In this document: positions 21,707-29,550 of the stretch, one piece after another
Numbering within the stretch: position 1 is the stretch's first letter
How the letters are laid out: the number at the start of each line of letters is the position of its first letter
Notes under the pieces: generated by a model
What the model was told of the DNA's origin: nothing
What the model saw: only the letters and a program-made list of their open reading frames with translations
Databases searched by the model: none
Translations under genes and position numbers: made by a program
NCBI RefSeq assembly: GCF_000025725.1
Contig: NC_013943.1
Span: 62,001 to 126,000, forward strand
Reading direction: 5' to 3'
Source of the DNA: Denitrovibrio acetiphilus DSM 12809
GTDB lineage: Bacteria; Chrysiogenota; Deferribacteres; Deferribacterales; Geovibrionaceae
Length of the DNA: 64,000 nt

Positions 21707-22039
21707 ATGATCTACTCAGGAAGCATAGTTTTTATCGAACCTGAAAATCTAAATGAAGTTAAACAGGTGCTGGAAGGTTTCAGCGAGATTGAGATACATG
21801 CCGTTAGCGAGGACAAAACCCAGATAGTTATTTCTTTTGAAACAGAAAATGATGAAAAACTGGAAGAGCTTACGAAAGTGATTAAAAATCATAGTAAAAT
21901 ACTGGACGTTGGACACCATATAATGCATTTCGAAGACGAAGTGGATGCGATACTTCAGGGGGATAAAATTCCTGATCTGAAGACTTTTCAGCGGAGCAGG
22001 AGGAGAGAGAAGAACCCTCTTGAATCCCGTGAAGTATAG
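21707..22039 (+). CDS. napD: NapD Tat-signal chaperone
   Basis: NapD binds the Tat signal of NapA and delays export until cofactor insertion. The 110 residues have the short ferredoxin-like core expected ('YSGSIVFIEPENLNEVKQVL', 'KTQIVISFETEN') followed by an unusual charged tail. CAGGAG at 21695-21700 lies six bases before ATG 21707, which begins near the family's usual N-terminus. ATG 21677, which also has a GGAG upstream, would add ten residues and cannot be excluded. napG starts two bases after the stop. Confidence 0.8.
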   Translation: MIYSGSIVFIEPENLNEVKQVLEGFSEIEIHAVSEDKTQIVISFETENDEKLEELTKVIKNHSKILDVGHHIMHFEDEVDAILQGDKIPDLKTFQRSRRREKNPLESREV

Positions 22040-22041
22040 CC

Positions 22042-22803
22042 ATGCCGAGGAACAGATTTACTGATAAACTCGGGAAGCTTCTTAACAACAACCCGTTTAA
22101 GAATTTCTTTAAGCTGAATAGACTGCGCCCCCCCGGAGCAGTTGCGGAAGAGATGTTTATGGAGCTGTGCATAAGGTGTGCCAGATGCATAGAGGTTTGT
22201 CCTTATGACTCTATCCATAGAGCGGATCTTTACGAGAAGCTGCAGATAGGGACACCTTATATTTTTGCAGACAAACGCGCGTGCTATCTATGCATGAAGT
22301 GCCCTCCGGTGTGCCCGACAGGTGCGCTGAATCCGGAACTTGTCAAACCTGAGAATGTCCGTATTGGAATTGCTGTAATAAATCAGGACACCTGCCTTAA
22401 TTATCTTTATTTCAGAGAAGAAGAGGAGGGTGTTTCAGAAGGGTTGGCTCAGCTCTGCAATACCTGCAACAATGTCTGCCCGTTTACGGATGAAGCAATT
22501 TATCTGGATAAATTCATACTGCCTGTAATTACGGATAAATGTACCGGCTGCGGTATCTGCGTTGAAAAATGCCCTACGACACCTAAATCCATTAATATAT
22601 ATCCGATCGGAATGCCTGTTGAGGCGGAAGGCGGGTTTTTCAGCAGAAAGCAGAAGGTTCACGGGGAAGAAGGGGCTGAAGGGACTGCTCACGGCGAAGA
22701 GCTTCTTGAGCGCAAACAGAACATAAGTTCTTTCGGTGTGAAACCGGACTTTGAATATAATGTCGATCTGGATGAAGACAAGGACGAGTGGCAGGAACAA
22801 TGA
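22042..22803 (+). CDS. napG: NapG-like polyferredoxin
   Basis: The 253-residue protein carries four [4Fe-4S] sites: Cys43/46/49/53, Cys81/84/87/91, Cys118/139/142/146 and Cys167/170/173/177. The N-terminal 'RPPGAVAEEMFMELCIRC' is the NapG/MauM signature. With NapH it forms a quinol-oxidising module that passes electrons towards NapA. No Tat or Sec signal is visible before the first cluster, whereas most NapG proteins are Tat substrates. The last 60 residues are highly charged and not conserved. napH overlaps by four bases. Confidence 0.88.
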   Translation: MPRNRFTDKLGKLLNNNPFKNFFKLNRLRPPGAVAEEMFMELCIRCARCIEVCPYDSIHRADLYEKLQIGTPYIFADKRACYLCMKCPPVCPTGALNPELVKPENVRIGIAVINQDTCLNYLYFREEEEGVSEGLAQLCNTCNNVCPFTDEAIYLDKFILPVITDKCTGCGICVEKCPTTPKSINIYPIGMPVEAEGGFFSRKQKVHGEEGAEGTAHGEELLERKQNISSFGVKPDFEYNVDLDEDKDEWQEQ

Positions 22804-23600
22804 AGATAAAAACACTTAGACATACTGCCCAGACAGCAACACTGATTGCTATATTTGTAATACCATTTATGAATGTGTGGGAACTGTATTTTATCAAGGG
22901 CACTTTTTACTCAATGGACATAGGCGATGCTGCTATAGCTGACCCCCTTGCCGTATTTCAGTCGATGCTTGCGTCACGCATTATAAATATTCATATGCTG
23001 GCTTCGGTGGTTATCCCTATTGCGTTGATGATACTTTTGGGACGTGTATGGTGCAGCTGGTTTTGTCCGTATTACTTTTTTACCGAATGGGTAGAATTTT
23101 GTAAGAAAAAACTAGGGCTGAAACTGCGGAAACCGTCTTATTCTGCTGCATATCCGTCAAAGGCTTCAAGGTTTCGTTTTATCTTTCTGCTGATCGGTTT
23201 TTTAGTAATGGCAGTTATCGGTGTGCCTGTCCTTAACCTGATATCCGCACCGGGGATTATATCGTCTCAGGCTCTGGTGGTAGTTAAGTTCGGCTATGTG
23301 ACATTTGAGCTTCTGATAGTATTTGTCATACTTTTTCTGGAACTCTTCTACTACCGTTATTGGTGCAGGCTCTTTTGCCCCACAGGGACATTTTTGTCTT
23401 TGTTTCGTAACAAGCACGGGATGACTGTGCGGAAGGTTACTGATACATGCTCCATGTGCGGGAGCTGTATCAAGGCCTGCCCTGCTGTGATCAATCCCAT
23501 GACAGAGGGGGGGAGCCTGCATTGCCATAACTGTGGGGATTGTATAGATATCTGTCCGGACAATAAAAAGAGGGATACCCTTAAGTTTACATTCCGGTAA
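22800..23600 (+). CDS. napH: NapH membrane ferredoxin
   Basis: NapH is the membrane half of the NapGH quinol dehydrogenase. The 266 residues have four predicted transmembrane helices, two CX3CP motifs ('WCSWFCP' and 'WCRLFCP') typical of NapH/NosR/RdxA proteins, and two C-terminal [4Fe-4S] sites ('CSMCGSCIKACP', 'CHNCGDCIDICP'). ATG 22800 overlaps the napG stop and has AGGA seven bases upstream. NapC being absent, this is the only quinol route to Nap encoded here. Confidence 0.9.
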   Translation: MKIKTLRHTAQTATLIAIFVIPFMNVWELYFIKGTFYSMDIGDAAIADPLAVFQSMLASRIINIHMLASVVIPIALMILLGRVWCSWFCPYYFFTEWVEFCKKKLGLKLRKPSYSAAYPSKASRFRFIFLLIGFLVMAVIGVPVLNLISAPGIISSQALVVVKFGYVTFELLIVFVILFLELFYYRYWCRLFCPTGTFLSLFRNKHGMTVRKVTDTCSMCGSCIKACPAVINPMTEGGSLHCHNCGDCIDICPDNKKRDTLKFTFR

Positions 23601-23620
23601 TCTATGATATAATACGCCTC
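23586..23620 (+). promoter_or_regulatory. Promoter of the Crp/Fnr gene; mRNA probably leaderless
   Basis: TTTACA (23586-23591), a 16-base spacer and a perfect TATAAT (23608-23613) end only seven bases before the ATG. No ribosome site is present. Transcription would start at or next to the start codon. The -35 box lies in the last codons of napH. Confidence 0.6.
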
Positions 23621-24277
23621 ATGGATAAAAAACAAGCAGTTGTGGCTTTTGCCCGGGATTTTTTCGGCAGTGATGACGCAGACCTGATAAAGCTTCTGGA
23701 AAATGTCTGTCGTTACCGCAGAGTGGACAAAAAACAGATACTCTTTATGGAAAATGAGGAGGGGAGCACGGTCTTCTTTCTGGTGCAGGGGAGCATAAAG
23801 CTTTACCGTACCAACGATGAGGGGCGTGAAGCTGTTGTTCACTTTGTCCGCAGCGGAGAGATTTTTGCAGAGATACTGCTTCAGCTCGGTCTTAAATATC
23901 CGGTCACCTCTATGACCCTCGAAGAGTGCGACCTTGTGGAGATTGACGCCAAAAAGCTGGAAGAGATTATCGCAGGTGATCCTATGGTTTCGATGAGGCT
24001 GATAGCGGCACTTTCGAGGCGTATAAAATATTTTGTAAACCTTATAGAGAGCCTGACCATAAATGATGTCCGTGCGAGACTTGTAAACTGGCTTGCCGCT
24101 CAGAAAAAGAAAGAGTCAAAAGTTATCAAGCTCCCTGTGCCCAAAGGGGAACTTGCTCTGTTGCTGGGCACGACTCCAGAGACATTTTCACGTGTGCTGA
24201 AAAAGCTTGCAGAAGAAGGCTTTATCGAGGTGCAGGGGAGGGAGATCAAAGTTTTGAAAGACCTTATTCAGCAGTAG
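23621..24277 (+). CDS. Crp/Fnr-family transcription regulator
   Basis: The 218 residues form an N-terminal cyclic-nucleotide-type beta-roll (about 30-120), a long dimer helix, and a C-terminal winged helix with 'KGELALLLGTTPETFSRVLK' as the HTH. The Glu-x-x-Ser-Arg recognition pattern resembles that of Fnr/Dnr proteins. The N-terminal Cys cluster of oxygen-sensing Fnr is missing; only Cys at 'ENVCRY' is seen. Position right after napH suggests control of nitrate or nitrosative responses (Dnr- or HcpR-like), which is inference. Confidence 0.88.
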   Translation: MDKKQAVVAFARDFFGSDDADLIKLLENVCRYRRVDKKQILFMENEEGSTVFFLVQGSIKLYRTNDEGREAVVHFVRSGEIFAEILLQLGLKYPVTSMTLEECDLVEIDAKKLEEIIAGDPMVSMRLIAALSRRIKYFVNLIESLTINDVRARLVNWLAAQKKKESKVIKLPVPKGELALLLGTTPETFSRVLKKLAEEGFIEVQGREIKVLKDLIQQ

Positions 24278-24293
24278 CTCCACCGCTACTACA

Positions 24294-24360
24294 AGCCCCT
24301 TGCGGGGAAGCAACCTGCACATGTCAGCAGTGCCGCATGATACAAGATTGCTTCGTTATC
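24294..24360. repeat. Degenerate copy of the dispersed repeat
   Basis: The bases ccccttgcggggaagcaacc resemble the cccctttatgggtgaagcaaac part of the 10.3-kb repeat, and 24344-24355 (aagattgcttcg) resembles the inverted end of the family. Similarity is partial and this copy is uncertain. Confidence 0.35.
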
Positions 24361-24433
24361 TGATTTTTGGCAATTAGTCAGGTTATTTAAATATATGTAA
24401 TACGACAAAATAATATTGCTGGTTGAGGATCCC

Positions 24434-24673
24434 TTAGTAATCTTTGCCTGCCGCCTGAACGTTTTCAGGAGAGAAAGCGTGGCATGGTGTCACGCCATAT
24501 ACCATCCCGCAGTCGCACTGCGCTTCAAAGGTTTCCATCTGAAAGGTTTTGCCGCATTCTGAGCACGGAACTTCAAGGGGAAGGGGCATATTACCGGAAG
24601 AAAACCCCATCGCTCTCAGCTTATCTACAACCTGTTTTCCTGACTCGAAAGAGCCGCTGCATCCATCGTGCAT
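24434..24673 (-). CDS. Small Cys-rich zinc-ribbon-like protein
   Basis: The 79-residue protein has a central CSEC...CDC pattern ('VPCSECGKTFQMETFEAQCDC'), as in a small zinc ribbon, plus further Cys near both ends. AGGAG precedes the ATG. It is convergent with the Crp gene. I do not recognise a named family; the Cys spacing suggests a metal or Fe-S site of structural kind. Confidence 0.65.
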   Translation of the reverse strand: MHDGCSGSFESGKQVVDKLRAMGFSSGNMPLPLEVPCSECGKTFQMETFEAQCDCGMVYGVTPCHAFSPENVQAAGKDY

Positions 24674-24745
24674 ATTGACACTCCTTTTATGTGTATTGTT
24701 TGAGTGTACTATAGGTGTTTGACCGGTAGAAAAACTTGATCGCTG

Positions 24746-25108
24746 TCAAAAAATGAGAAAATATGCCGTCCAGAACCAGATCACTCCTGTGATAATGAAA
24801 GAGGCAAAGACCATTGCGCTACCGGCATCTTTTGCGGCTTTAGCTTTTTCGTCAAATTCCATGGTGACGAGGTCAACATTTCTCTCTATGGCGCTGTTTG
24901 CAAGTTCTGCGAAGAGGGGGAGGAAAGAAGATGTTGACAGGATCGCTTTTGCCAGCATAGGTACCGGGAGCAGAAAGAAAACCAGCTGGCATACTATAAA
25001 TATATACACTTCTGTCTTGAATGATGATTCGTTGCGGAAAACTTCTGTCAGCCCCTGAATTGCGAAGGATGTATTTCTTATAAGACCGAATTTTTGTTTG
25101 TTTAGCAT
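24746..25108 (-). CDS. dgkA: Diacylglycerol kinase (DgkA type)
   Basis: DgkA phosphorylates diacylglycerol, recycling lipid produced by envelope biogenesis. The 120 residues have the catalytic signature 'AELANSAIERNVDL' and 'KAAKDAGSA', with three transmembrane helices. I chose ATG 25108 (MLNKQKFG), preceded by AGAGGA; a longer frame begins inside the upstream gene's end. It lies ten bases after the stop of the 699-residue secreted protein on the same strand. Confidence 0.92.
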   Translation of the reverse strand: MLNKQKFGLIRNTSFAIQGLTEVFRNESSFKTEVYIFIVCQLVFFLLPVPMLAKAILSTSSFLPLFAELANSAIERNVDLVTMEFDEKAKAAKDAGSAMVFASFIITGVIWFWTAYFLIF

Positions 25109-25118
25109 TGTGTCCTCT

Positions 25119-27218
25119 TTATTTAAATAGTCCGTCCAGTCCAAGTGTATCCCAGAAATTCCAGATATTCATAAAGAAAGCATCAAAACGGCTTCTGGAA
25201 ACCTGCTGTTCTTCACGCTGCCAGAAGTACAGATCGCTTACAGGGTAGAGGTATCCGAAGTCGTATGAGGTATGGCTCTGCATCTTTCTGGCGATAAGGG
25301 AAACGGGATATCTGTATTCAAGCTCCATGGAGCGGACGATACTTTTCGCTTGTTTTCTTGTTTTTGCTGCATTCGCAAGGAGGGACTCAAAATAATATTC
25401 GGAGGAATCATTAAGGTTATAGTTGCGGAAGGCTCCGGCCAGAAGTGTATAATACCTGTGTTTGGCACGAAGTGCAGTTATCTCCAGCGATTCCATTATC
25501 TCTGTCCTCAGCGAGTCACGGAGCGGGTCGGTTGGCTGTGCATTGTTATGAAGAGCATTAACGATAAAAAACAGATCATCTGAGAAATCCATCAGCATCT
25601 GCGCTTCCTGTTTTATCATTTCACGATGTTTTTTCCCGACGAATGGAAGCGAAGCCTTCAGCATGGAATAATTGCCTTTTGGCTGAAAAGTTTTGTTGAA
25701 GGGCCACGGAAGTTCTTCAAAGGGTGTTTTTGCGGACAAAAGACTTATGAGTTTTTCATCTTTTAAGTATTTTTCCTGTACATCTGCGGCATAGTTAAAG
25801 AGTGCTTCGGCGTCGTCTGCAAATACATCAGCCAGCACAGAAACCGGCGATGTTTTATGAATCTCTCCGTCTGTTCTGAACTGCCACGACCATCTGGCGA
25901 TACTGTAGTCAATAACCCAGTATCCCCACTCCCAGCCGGAAGTGAATGTTACATGACCTTCTATCCCCTGATCTGCCATTAGTGTTATGTCATCGTGGCG
26001 GCTTTTAAGATACGGCAGGAGAAAGAGCGGGACAGAGGTGTCAAATGTTACCCAGTATGACGATTCCGGCCAGTACCAAGTCTCCCGTCTGGTCTTCTCC
26101 TTCTGCATCATCTCAAACATAAACTGCTGATTTTTGTTGCCGTAGACCGGCGCTTCATCTTCTGTTAGCGAATAAAACATTACTGAATGTATCATCACCC
26201 CTGCTGTGTCAGGGCTTTCTGACGGTTTCCGCTTAATGACATGAGTGTTTTCCATTACATTCACGCCGTACTTCTCTTTGATAGTTTTGATGAGGTATTT
26301 TTTATGCTCGGGCATAAGTTCTGAGAGGTCAGGGAGGTATTCCCCCATTGTAAAATCGATACTTACATAATCGAAAGGAACCTGAAGAAGCCATTTAACA
26401 TTTTCATCTATCTGCTTTTCGTAGCTTTCTAATGGGTTGAGGAGATTTACGGTCTGAAATGCCTTCTGTTGAAGGGTGGAGAGGCTTATCACTGCTCCTG
26501 TGAGTACCCCGCGCTGTTTTGCGTAGCGGACATATCTGGATGCGTGCTGAGTCCATGTCTCTCTGTCTGCTGTGCGCAGAAGCCAGAACTGCATAACGTT
26601 TTGTCCGTTGCGTACGAGCCAGTCTATATACTCTTTGACATCGTAATAACCTGTGCCGTCCATACTGCTGTGAAGCTGCTCTGTAAGCTCCATAGGGTGC
26701 ATTGTGTGAAGGTGGAATCCTCGCTTCTGGAAGAGGGGCTCCCCTTCAAAAGTGAAGGACGAAGGTAGATTCCACTCTGTCAGGGCAGGGATAAATGTAT
26801 TTTTCGGATGATAAAAGCGGAAGCCGAGCTTCTCCTGAAGCAGACCGTAAAGACCAAACACAATGCCCATTGCGTCCGGTGCTGAAAGGGTCAAAGTGAG
26901 ACCCTCTTTCGAGGGCCTCGACTTCCACATGTAAAATTGTACAGGATATAAAATGCTAGAGGGGAAAACTCTTGCAGTTGGAATGTCGTTATTTGTCTGG
27001 AGCCTCAGGTAAATATTTATCTCTGCGTTATCTCCGTTGATCGTTACGGATTTACCTTTAAAGCTTTCTTTGAGCAGGTTTTTAATATCACCCACCGTAA
27101 TGTTGACAGCAGACTGCTCAAAAAGTTTATTTTGAATATTGATATTTATGAAATTATTTTCTGCGAATGCAGATACGGGCGTGCATAATAATAATATTAA
27201 AACAGAAACTCTGAGCAT
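25119..27218 (-). CDS. Secreted glycosidase-like protein of unknown specificity
   Basis: The 699-residue protein begins with a signal peptide (cleavage after residue 19, SAFA). Residues about 20-150 end in 'GLYGLLQEKLGFRFYHP', which matches the alpha/beta domain found before the barrel in GH20/GH67-like and DUF4838 proteins. The following 'FQKRGFHLHTMHP' and later 'FDYVSIDFTMGEY' fit a TIM-barrel core; the C-terminal third is helical. Candidate acidic catalytic residues cannot be assigned. It is upstream of and probably co-transcribed with dgkA, so a role in envelope glycan or glycolipid turnover is a guess. Confidence 0.55.
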   Translation of the reverse strand: MLRVSVLILLLCTPVSAFAENNFININIQNKLFEQSAVNITVGDIKNLLKESFKGKSVTINGDNAEINIYLRLQTNNDIPTARVFPSSILYPVQFYMWKSRPSKEGLTLTLSAPDAMGIVFGLYGLLQEKLGFRFYHPKNTFIPALTEWNLPSSFTFEGEPLFQKRGFHLHTMHPMELTEQLHSSMDGTGYYDVKEYIDWLVRNGQNVMQFWLLRTADRETWTQHASRYVRYAKQRGVLTGAVISLSTLQQKAFQTVNLLNPLESYEKQIDENVKWLLQVPFDYVSIDFTMGEYLPDLSELMPEHKKYLIKTIKEKYGVNVMENTHVIKRKPSESPDTAGVMIHSVMFYSLTEDEAPVYGNKNQQFMFEMMQKEKTRRETWYWPESSYWVTFDTSVPLFLLPYLKSRHDDITLMADQGIEGHVTFTSGWEWGYWVIDYSIARWSWQFRTDGEIHKTSPVSVLADVFADDAEALFNYAADVQEKYLKDEKLISLLSAKTPFEELPWPFNKTFQPKGNYSMLKASLPFVGKKHREMIKQEAQMLMDFSDDLFFIVNALHNNAQPTDPLRDSLRTEIMESLEITALRAKHRYYTLLAGAFRNYNLNDSSEYYFESLLANAAKTRKQAKSIVRSMELEYRYPVSLIARKMQSHTSYDFGYLYPVSDLYFWQREEQQVSRSRFDAFFMNIWNFWDTLGLDGLFK

Positions 27219-27310
27219 AAATTACCTCTTTGTAAGGGGATATACGCTCTATTATTAATCAGTTAAGTAATGTTATTGTCAGGTTAATATGCGATTAATG
27301 TCTGGTGGTA

Positions 27311-27826
27311 TTATAATTGAAAATTGATAATATATTCCGGCAGGTTTACAGGTCTCTCATCCTCAACATAGAACCAGTCTTCCAGAAAGTTTCCCCCCTG
27401 AGTGATTTTATCCAGTGGAAGTTTCATAAATTTTCCAGTAGAGGTGACCGCAGGAGTCCCATCCGGAAGTATTATTGCCCCTGCACTTGTAAAGGATCTG
27501 TTTTTGTGCTCGGTCAGAAAAGCTTTAGCGTAGAGCTTGTCTCCTGTGGGTAGAGGTTTGCGGTATTTCATATTAAGGTCTATGGTGACGCCCCAGAGAT
27601 TTTCGTCTATTGAAAGGATGGTTCGCCCCATTGTTTCGTCAAGTATCGCCGCTGCTATGCCCCCGTGGAGGACTCCAGGGTAGCTCTGGTGCTGATCCAT
27701 AGCGTTGAACTCTGCTATAAGGGTTCCGTTGCCTATGTGGTAGAATTTTGCTTTTAGACTGTGATTATTATTTATGCCGCATACGAAGCAGCCTGTGCTG
27801 CTGTTTTGTTTTGTGAGGTTTTCCAT
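27311..27826 (-). CDS. Hotdog-fold thioesterase (PaaI-like)
   Basis: The 171-residue protein carries the 4HBT hotdog signature 'YPGVLHGGIAAAILDETMG' with the Asp/Glu active-site region, followed by 'YRKPLPTGDKLYAKA'. Such enzymes hydrolyse acyl-CoA esters. An N-terminal CxxC pair (GCFVCG) is common in this subfamily. It starts 12 bases after the dnaX stop on the same strand. Substrate unknown. Confidence 0.85.
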   Translation of the reverse strand: MENLTKQNSSTGCFVCGINNNHSLKAKFYHIGNGTLIAEFNAMDQHQSYPGVLHGGIAAAILDETMGRTILSIDENLWGVTIDLNMKYRKPLPTGDKLYAKAFLTEHKNRSFTSAGAIILPDGTPAVTSTGKFMKLPLDKITQGGNFLEDWFYVEDERPVNLPEYIINFQL

Positions 27827-27838
27827 TCGGCTGCCTGT

Positions 27839-29443
27839 CTACTCGAAAGATGGTTTCTGCAACACTTCGATATCTTCCAGCTTTCCATCAAACTCGCGTA
27901 TGATTTTCTGGACAAGCCCGTCCTCTTTTGCTTCCTGTCTGATTTTTTTTTCGTGGAAGGTTTCTATTGTCTGTTTTTTTTCAACTATGCTTTTTTTTTT
28001 GGTGTCTTGCTCGATGACTGTTTTAACCTGATCTATGCTGTTGAAAGCAGCGGGGATAATCCTGTTTAGCGCCTGCATGTTCTGTGCACGGTTCACGAAG
28101 TCAAAGTAGAACTTTTTCTCTGAGGAGAAACCAATAGTCAGCACCTTGTCAGCGATGTGTACAATGTATCCGTGTCCCAGCATAGAGGAGAGTGACCCGG
28201 GGATTTCCTGCTCCACAGCGCTTATGATATTCTGCATTTCCAGATCTGTGCTGCTGAGGGTTGGTTTGGATGATGTTTCCGCCACTGGTTTTTTTACAGT
28301 AGCTGCTCTGCCTGTAGTGTCGGATGATGTCTGGGACGCCAGACCTTTTGAAGAGATTACAGAACCTATGTTTGCAGCTTTATACATGCCGAACTCAAAA
28401 ATATACTGCTCGAAACTAAAAAACTTAAGGTCATTCAGTAACTTCTGGAATACCTGAAACAGAGCGTATAACTGCTGTTCTGAAGTGTTTTTCACAAGTT
28501 CTTTATAGTAGTCGTTCTCTTTTGATGTCAGCTCTTTGTTTTCCTTTTTTGTGATCAGCTGCATCAGCAGGTTTCTGGTATGCCCTATGAGTGTCTCTGT
28601 TGCAAAAGCGAAGTTGACACCTTTGCCGGACAGTTCTTCTATTGCGTCCGGTATTTCTTCCGGCTGTTCTTTTATTATCAGGGCAAAAAGTTTGTCTACG
28701 AGGGATTTCTCAGAAAAGCCAAGTAGAAAGGATGTGCTCTGCTCATCCAGTTTGCCTCCGGTGAAAGCTATAATCTGGTCGAGGAGCGAGAGGGAGTCCC
28801 GCATACACCCGTCAGAGTTTCGCACAACAAGGTTTAGTGCGTCTTTGTCGTATTCTATCCCTTCCGTATCCATCGCTCCGGCGAGGCTGTCATACATGAT
28901 CTCGAAAGGAATTTTGTTAAAGTCGTATTTCTGGCATCGTGAGATTATCGTTGCAGGCAGTCTCTGGGGGTCTGTGGTAGCCAGTATGAACATCACATAG
29001 TCCGGCGGTTCTTCCAAAGTTTTCAGCAGTGCATTAAAGGCGTGCTCAGTGAGCATGTGAACCTCATCAATGATATAGACTTTAAACTTGCATTTAACAG
29101 GGAGGAAGCGCACAGCCTCACGCAGTTCGCGTATTTCGTCTATACCTCTGTTGGAGGCACCATCTATTTCCACTACATCCATTGATGTACCGGAAGTTAT
29201 TTCCGTACAGTTTTCGCATTTATTGCATGGATTAGAGCCGACAGGCTCAAGGCAGTTAACAGCTTTTGCCAGAATACGTGCGGCGCTTGTCTTGCCGACA
29301 CCTCTGGGGCCTGTGAAAAGGTATGCATGGGCAACCCTTCCCATCTCTATGGAGTTTTTTAGGGTGGTTACCACAAACTCCTGTCCTGAAAGCTCATCGA
29401 AATTTTGGGGTCTCAGTTTTCTGGCTAGTGCTATATATGACAT
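27839..29443 (-). CDS. dnaX: DNA polymerase III subunit gamma/tau
   Basis: DnaX is the clamp-loader ATPase that also couples the polymerases. The 534 residues begin 'MSYIALARKLRPQNFDEL' and show Walker A 'GPRGVGKTS', a four-Cys zinc module ('CNKCENC'), the DEVH box and the sensor 'SRCQKYDF'. The C-terminal part (about 370-534) is the variable tau region. Codons 482-485 contain ten consecutive As, with runs of eight and nine As just downstream; shifts there would give products of about 485-487 residues. ATG 29443 is preferred to TTG 29449. There is no ribosome site. Confidence 0.95.
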   Translation of the reverse strand: MSYIALARKLRPQNFDELSGQEFVVTTLKNSIEMGRVAHAYLFTGPRGVGKTSAARILAKAVNCLEPVGSNPCNKCENCTEITSGTSMDVVEIDGASNRGIDEIRELREAVRFLPVKCKFKVYIIDEVHMLTEHAFNALLKTLEEPPDYVMFILATTDPQRLPATIISRCQKYDFNKIPFEIMYDSLAGAMDTEGIEYDKDALNLVVRNSDGCMRDSLSLLDQIIAFTGGKLDEQSTSFLLGFSEKSLVDKLFALIIKEQPEEIPDAIEELSGKGVNFAFATETLIGHTRNLLMQLITKKENKELTSKENDYYKELVKNTSEQQLYALFQVFQKLLNDLKFFSFEQYIFEFGMYKAANIGSVISSKGLASQTSSDTTGRAATVKKPVAETSSKPTLSSTDLEMQNIISAVEQEIPGSLSSMLGHGYIVHIADKVLTIGFSSEKKFYFDFVNRAQNMQALNRIIPAAFNSIDQVKTVIEQDTKKKSIVEKKQTIETFHEKKIRQEAKEDGLVQKIIREFDGKLEDIEVLQKPSFE

Positions 29444-29478
29444 AAACAAAAATTATAGGATTCCATGCCGAATGTAAA
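29444..29478 (-). promoter_or_regulatory. Promoter of dnaX; mRNA probably leaderless
   Basis: On the - strand TTTACA, a 15-base spacer and a perfect TATAAT are followed by eight bases and the ATG. No Shine-Dalgarno sequence is present between. The arrangement mirrors the Crp gene promoter at 23586. The 15-base spacer is short; reading the -35 as CTTTAC gives 16. Confidence 0.55.
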
Positions 29479-29513
29479 GAGAGATTTTCCTTATGTCTTT
29501 ATGGATGGAGTGC

Positions 29514-29545
29514 AAAAAAAAAGCGGCACCCTTTCGAGTACCGCC
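29514..29545 (-). terminator. Terminator of the IclR gene
   Basis: On the - strand GCGGTAC (29544-29538) pairs with GTGCCGC (29529-29523; one T-G pair) and is followed by nine Ts. It separates the IclR gene from dnaX. Confidence 0.88.
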
Positions 29546-29550
29546 TGTTA

